Positions 51,468 through 55,225 of a DNA stretch of 55,225 nucleotides are shown here, in pieces. Origin of the DNA: Jidongwangia harbinensis. Lineage in GTDB: Bacteria; Actinomycetota; Actinomycetes; Mycobacteriales; Micromonosporaceae. The notes beneath the pieces are model-generated. The model ran no database searches, was not told the origin of the DNA, and saw nothing but the letters and a program-made list of their open reading frames with translations. Both the position numbers and the translations under genes were made by a program. The DNA lies in NCBI RefSeq assembly GCF_020216025.1, contig NZ_JAIWNC010000047.1, positions 1 through 55,225 of the forward strand, in the 5' to 3' direction. The first letter of the stretch is position 1. Every line of letters starts with the position of its first letter.

Positions 51468-53372
51468 ATGCGGCGTTTCGCGTTCGGCCCTGCGGTGTGC
51501 GGTCATCTCGACGAGGGCACCGCCCGCGAGTGGCTGATCCCGGACGGGTGCGGCGGGTACGCCACCGGCACGGTGAGCGGCCTGCGGACCCGGCGGTACC
51601 ACGGTCTGCTGGTGGTGGCCGGTGCCGACCCGGCCCGGCGGCACCTCGGCCTGGCCGCGCTCGACGCCGTGCTGACCTGGCCGTCCGGCCGGGTGGCCCG
51701 GCTCGGCACGCACGAGTGGGCGGACCACACCGTGGCGCCCCGCGGGCACCGCCTGCTGGCCGGCTTCGAGCTGGTGGACGGGCTGCCCCGGTGGCGCTGG
51801 CGGGTCGGCGACGTGGTGCTGGAACGCACGCTCGCGATGCGGCACGGGCGGCCCAGCCTGGCGGTGGTGCACCGGCTGCTCGCCGGCGGCCCGGTGAGCC
51901 TGGCCGTGGAGGCGCTCGTCACCTGGCGCGACGTGCACGGCGAGCGGACCGCGGACGGGCCGCCGCCGCGGGTGACGACCACCGCGGACGGCTGCGTGGT
52001 GGAGCACGCGTACCGCTTGCGCGGCCCGGACTTCCGCCCGGCCGGTGTCTGGCACCGCGGGGTGCGGCACCGCGAGGAGGCGGCCCGCGGGCTCACCCCC
52101 ACCGAGGATCTCTGGTACGCCGGGAGCTTCCACGCCGAACTCCGCCAGCCCGGGGCCACCGTGTCGGTGTCCGCCTGGGCCGGCGACCTGGACGACCCGC
52201 CACCCCCGGCGCCGGACGTGGTGGCCGCCGCCCGGGTGCGCAACCGGGCCGTGGTGGCGGCCGCCTCCCCCGCCGACGAGGCCCAGGCCACCCTGGCGCT
52301 GGCCGCCGACGCGTTCGTGGTGCGGACCCCGGCCGGGCCGGACGTGGTGGCCGGGTACCCGTGGTTCGGCGCCTGGTCCCGGGACACCATGATCAGCTAC
52401 GAGGGCCTGTTCCTGGCGACCGGCCGCGCCGAACTCGGGCGTGACCTGCTGCGCGGGTACGCCGGCACGCTGTCCGAGGGCATGCTGGCGAACACCGCCG
52501 ACACCGGCACGGTGGAGTACAACACCGCCGACGGCACGCTGTGGTTCCTGCACGCGGTGGGCCGGCACGTGGCGGCCACCCGGGACACCGACCTGGCCGC
52601 CGAGCTGCTGCCCGCGCTGACCGGGGTGGTGGACGCCCACCTGGCCGGCACCCGGTACGGCATCGGCGCCGACCCGGCCGACGGCCTGCTCCGCCAAGGT
52701 GCCGCCGGGGAGGCCCTGACCTGGATGGACGCGAGGGTGGACGGGGTGCCGGTGACCCCCCGGGCGGGCAAGGCGGTGGACATCAACGCCCTGTGGGTGA
52801 ACGCGCTGGCCGTGGTGATCAAGCTGGCCTGGCAGGCCCGGACCGGCGCCGGGGCCGCGCAACGGGCCCACCCGGCGGCGCTCGCCGCGTTCGCCCGCCG
52901 CTTCCCGGCACCCACCGGCTGGCTGTACGACGTGCTCGACGGCCCCGGCGGCGACGACGCCACGCTGCGGCCGAACCAGTTGCTGGCCTGGTCGCTGCCG
53001 TACGCGCCGCTGCGCCCCGAACCGGCCGTGCTTCAGCGCATCGGTGCCGCCCTGATGACACCGCTGGGCCCGCGCAGCCTGGCGCCGAGCGAGCCCGGAT
53101 ACCGCGGCCGGCACCGGGGCACGCCGGCCGAACGCGACACGGCGTACCACACCGGGACGGTCTGGCCCTGGCTCACCGGCCCGTACGTGGCCGCGTGGGC
53201 CCGGTTGGGCGTCTCCGCGGACCAGACGTTGTGCGACGCGGACGGCCACCTCGGCGAGTACGGCATCGGCTCGGTGTCGGAGACCGCGGACGGCGACGCC
53301 CCGCACGCCGCCACCGGCTGCCCGTTCCAGGCCTGGTCGGTGGCGGAAGCACTACGGGCCCGCCGAATGTAG
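51468..53372 (+). CDS. Glycogen debranching enzyme, amylo-alpha-1,6-glucosidase type (GH133-like)
   Basis: The 634-residue enzyme has an N-terminal GDE_N-like beta domain (about 15-260; EWLIPDGCGGYATGTVSGLRTRRYHGLL) and an (alpha/alpha)6 catalytic barrel (about 280-630; YPWFGAWSRDTMISYEGL, DTGTVEYNTADGTLWFLHAVG, GKAVDINALWVNAL, RPNQLLAWSLP, YHTGTVWPWLTGPYV). The pattern is that of archaeal/bacterial amylo-alpha-1,6-glucosidases. ATG 51468 follows GGAGGATC. It diverges from the GH63-like gene and probably trims branched glycogen. Few bases separate the two genes, so they likely share control. Confidence 0.92.
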   Translation: MRRFAFGPAVCGHLDEGTAREWLIPDGCGGYATGTVSGLRTRRYHGLLVVAGADPARRHLGLAALDAVLTWPSGRVARLGTHEWADHTVAPRGHRLLAGFELVDGLPRWRWRVGDVVLERTLAMRHGRPSLAVVHRLLAGGPVSLAVEALVTWRDVHGERTADGPPPRVTTTADGCVVEHAYRLRGPDFRPAGVWHRGVRHREEAARGLTPTEDLWYAGSFHAELRQPGATVSVSAWAGDLDDPPPPAPDVVAAARVRNRAVVAAASPADEAQATLALAADAFVVRTPAGPDVVAGYPWFGAWSRDTMISYEGLFLATGRAELGRDLLRGYAGTLSEGMLANTADTGTVEYNTADGTLWFLHAVGRHVAATRDTDLAAELLPALTGVVDAHLAGTRYGIGADPADGLLRQGAAGEALTWMDARVDGVPVTPRAGKAVDINALWVNALAVVIKLAWQARTGAGAAQRAHPAALAAFARRFPAPTGWLYDVLDGPGGDDATLRPNQLLAWSLPYAPLRPEPAVLQRIGAALMTPLGPRSLAPSEPGYRGRHRGTPAERDTAYHTGTVWPWLTGPYVAAWARLGVSADQTLCDADGHLGEYGIGSVSETADGDAPHAATGCPFQAWSVAEALRARRM

Positions 53373-53477
53373 CGGTTCGACTGTTTCGCCCGATTTTTTC
53401 TTCTAGCCTTCGCGTGGAGCCGGGTGCAGTCCTTCGCCCGGGCGAAGCAGCGGGGGATCGATTTGCGTAACAAGGTC

Positions 53478-55139
53478 ATGTCGGTGGAGCGGGGCGGCCG
53501 GCGGGCGCTGCGGTATGCCGTCGGGGTGCTGGCGGTGGCGGCGGTCGTGGGGGTGCAGGCGGCTCCGGCCACGGCGGTCGGGCCGGCGACAGCTACGTCA
53601 ACAGCAACGGCGACAGCTGGAGACAGCCTCGCCCGGAAGACGGACGCCGCCAGCAAGGCCGCCAAGGCCGCCAAGGCCGGCAAGGCCGCCAACGCCGGCA
53701 AAGCTGACGGCGACCGGAAGGTTGCGGCTAAGGCTGAGTCGGCGAAGGCAGCGAAGGCCAGGCGCGCCGCCGCCCGCCGCGCCGCCGCCCAGCCCGGCGA
53801 CGCTCGGCCTGGCGATCGTCGGCCCGGCGATCGTCGACCCGGCGATCGGCGGCCCGGCGATGGTCGGCCCGGCGATGGTCGGCCCGGCGATGGTCGGCCC
53901 GGCGATGCTCAGGCGCGGTCCGTCCCGACCTCGGTGGACGTGACCGTCGACGGTCAGGCGGCAACCGTGACGATCGCCTGGACGCTTCCGGACGAGAACA
54001 CCGCCGCCGTCGGCTTCCGGCTCAATGGCGACACCACCATCGAGTGCGCCGAAACCGCCACGGCCAGCGGCTCGTGCCAGCTCACCGAGGTGCCGCCGGG
54101 AAGCTATGCGGTCGAGTACCGCGAGGACGAAGGCAGCTGGACGGACGCCGACGCCGACGCGGACGTCCCGGTGGCCCCGCCGGTCGCGGTCACCGCGACG
54201 CCGACGCTGCACGGCCTCACCGTGGCGTGGGGGCCGTCGCCCAGCCCCGGGGTGACCGGTTACGTGGCCACGGCGACGCCGGTCGGCGGCGAGCCGGTGT
54301 CCTGCCAGTCGACCACCGGCTGCGCGCTGACCGGCCTGACCTACCGGGAGTACACGGTCAGTGTGGTGGCGAAGACCGCCGGCCCTGAGTCGGAGGGCGC
54401 GACCGTCGCCGCCACCCCGTTGCCCGAGACCCCGCCCGCGCCGACCGGCGTGACCGCGAAGCTGAGCGGCCCGAACGCGATCACCATCTCCTGGAAACCG
54501 GTCACCAGCGCCCTCGGCGTGCCGATCAAGTACATGGGCGGCATCGGGGCGGAGAACTGGGGCACCGGCTGCTGGGACGAACCCCGGGACGCGCTGACCT
54601 GCACGGTCGACGACCTGCCGGCCGGCACGGCGTACACGATCACGGCCTACGCCATCGGCGACGTGATGTCCGAGCCCGGACGCGCGGCGGCGAAGCTGAC
54701 CATCCCGCTGCCGTCGTCGATCCCGGACGGCGCGCCCCCGATGCGGTCCGACCTGGATGGCGCCGACCCGGCCGCCGGCGACTCGATCACCATTTCCGGT
54801 ACCGGCTACCAGCCCTACAGCACGGTGCTGCTCGCGATCTACTCGGAGCCGGTGACGCTGGGCTCGGCGACCGTCGAGGACGACGGTACGTTCTCCGCCA
54901 CGGTGAAACTGCCCGACGGGTACGTGGGCGAACACTCGCTACTCGCCAGCGGCACCGGCCTCGACGGCAAGCCGCGCTACATGCAGCTGGCACTCACCAT
55001 CGCCGCGGGCGGCGGTGGCGGCCTGCCGGTGACCGGCACCCCGGTGGCGCTGCTGCTGGCGCTCGGCGCCGGCCTGGTCCTGGGCGGCGGCGGCCTGCTG
55101 ACCGCGTCCCGTCCACGGCGGGCGCTCACCACCGCATAA
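53478..55139 (+). CDS. LPXTG-anchored FN3-domain surface protein
   Basis: The 553-residue secreted protein has a basic, hydrophobic signal peptide (about 3-35, RRALRYAVGVLAVAAVVGVQAAPATA). An Ala/Lys-rich region (KAAKAAKAGKAA) follows, then eight 5-residue PGDxR repeats (about 106-145), three FN3-like domains (about 150-415), an Ig-like domain (about 420-510) and a C-terminal sorting signal. That signal is LPVTG at 516-520, a hydrophobic helix and the basic tail RPRRALTTA. A sortase should link it covalently to peptidoglycan; no sortase lies in the window. The start is uncertain: ATG 53478 gives a compact signal peptide, while TTG 53463 (GGGGGATCGA upstream) and GTG 53424 are in frame. The T-run near 53393 upstream is unusual for this genome and may be promoter or terminator sequence. 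Confidence 0.88.
   Translation: MSVERGGRRALRYAVGVLAVAAVVGVQAAPATAVGPATATSTATATAGDSLARKTDAASKAAKAAKAGKAANAGKADGDRKVAAKAESAKAAKARRAAARRAAAQPGDARPGDRRPGDRRPGDRRPGDGRPGDGRPGDGRPGDAQARSVPTSVDVTVDGQAATVTIAWTLPDENTAAVGFRLNGDTTIECAETATASGSCQLTEVPPGSYAVEYREDEGSWTDADADADVPVAPPVAVTATPTLHGLTVAWGPSPSPGVTGYVATATPVGGEPVSCQSTTGCALTGLTYREYTVSVVAKTAGPESEGATVAATPLPETPPAPTGVTAKLSGPNAITISWKPVTSALGVPIKYMGGIGAENWGTGCWDEPRDALTCTVDDLPAGTAYTITAYAIGDVMSEPGRAAAKLTIPLPSSIPDGAPPMRSDLDGADPAAGDSITISGTGYQPYSTVLLAIYSEPVTLGSATVEDDGTFSATVKLPDGYVGEHSLLASGTGLDGKPRYMQLALTIAAGGGGGLPVTGTPVALLLALGAGLVLGGGGLLTASRPRRALTTA
53793..53912 (+). repeat. Eight tandem 15-bp units encoding PGDxR
   Basis: The 15-bp unit of the CCCGGCGATGGTCGG type is repeated eight times in frame (PGDAR, PGDRR three times, PGDGR three times, PGDAQ). 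The last copies are nearly identical at DNA level. It encodes a flexible, proline/glycine-rich stalk between the signal region and the FN3 domains and should vary in length by slippage. Confidence 0.93.
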
Positions 55140-55159
55140 CCACGGCACGATCACCGTCG

Positions 55160-55222
55160 GGCGGGCCCCCGCCCCGCGGGGTGCGGCCGACAGCGGGGCC
55201 CCGCGCGGGACGCGGGCCCGCC
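55160..55222 (+). terminator. Long GC-rich hairpin after the LPXTG gene
   Basis: GGCGGGCCC (55160-55168) pairs with GGGCCCGCC (55214-55222), with an inner CGCGGGG/CCCCGCG stem. It starts 20 nt after the stop and has no U-tract, as is normal for this genome. It probably ends transcription of the surface-protein gene. Confidence 0.75.
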
Positions 55223-55225
55223 CCC

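Noticed and set aside
53793..53912. Regular 15-bp repeat considered as CRISPR-like
   Set aside because: The units are directly adjacent with no unique spacers and encode an in-frame PGDxR stalk.

Overview
The window is very GC-rich, single-organism chromosomal DNA with the coding style of a mycelial actinobacterium. GTG starts, 1-4 nt start/stop overlaps, F420-dependent oxidoreductases, a DsbA-fold protein of the mycothiol-dependent nitroreductase type, an LpqY-SugABC-type trehalose importer and a Trp-attenuated fused TrpE-TrpG all point to Actinomycetota. The protein set looks most like Micromonosporaceae (Actinoplanes/Micromonospora group). The genus is an inference from protein character, not from a search.

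Layout. 0-0.65 kb: decayed C-terminal end of a large serine recombinase running into a tRNA-Leu(GAG) gene. 0.8-10.5 kb: envelope/secretion block with a TPR/FN3 membrane protein, a secreted beta-propeller/FN3 protein, MoxR ATPase, DUF58 protein, a transglutaminase-like protein lacking two catalytic residues, and a DUF3159 membrane protein. 10.6-14.0 kb: a secreted trypsin-fold protein without catalytic His and Ser but with two lectin-like modules, then a pentapeptide-repeat membrane protein. 14.0-15.7 kb: divergent LysR/SDR pair. 15.7-24.1 kb: signalling block with a tightly coupled response regulator-HEAT-glycosyltransferase operon, a divergent histidine kinase, an aminotransferase, and a second kinase/receiver pair. 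24.2-26.2 kb: trp leader peptide, attenuator and fused anthranilate synthase. 26.3-28.5 kb: MFS transporter and aldo/keto reductase. 28.5-29.0 kb: gene-free, repeat-rich spacer. 29.0-33.4 kb: LpqY-SugABC-type ABC importer. 33.6-36.4 kb: small genes and a hydrolase/TetR operon with a clear operator. 36.4-40.2 kb: giant polytopic zinc-ribbon membrane protein. 40.4-44.1 kb: CHASE histidine kinase overlapping a REC-PAS-HK-REC hybrid kinase. 44.2-46.2 kb: F420 enzymes, a GNAT acetyltransferase and a small membrane protein behind a structured leader. 46.6-48.9 kb: HTH regulator overlapping a glycosyltransferase-like gene. 48.8-53.4 kb: divergent GH63-like hydrolase and glycogen-debranching-type enzyme. 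53.5-55.1 kb: LPXTG-anchored FN3 surface protein and a terminal hairpin.

Themes. The window is rich in signalling proteins with no DNA-binding output: two stand-alone receivers, four kinases and terminal receivers. It is also rich in extracellular FN3 or lectin-type proteins and in alpha-glucan/trehalose metabolism. The best candidate for an undescribed system is the receiver-HEAT-glycosyltransferase operon, where a phosphorylated receiver and a HEAT scaffold may control a processive polysaccharide synthase directly. The two catalytically stripped enzyme folds and the HTH/glycosyltransferase pair are the next most interesting. No complete prophage, CRISPR array or insertion sequence was seen.
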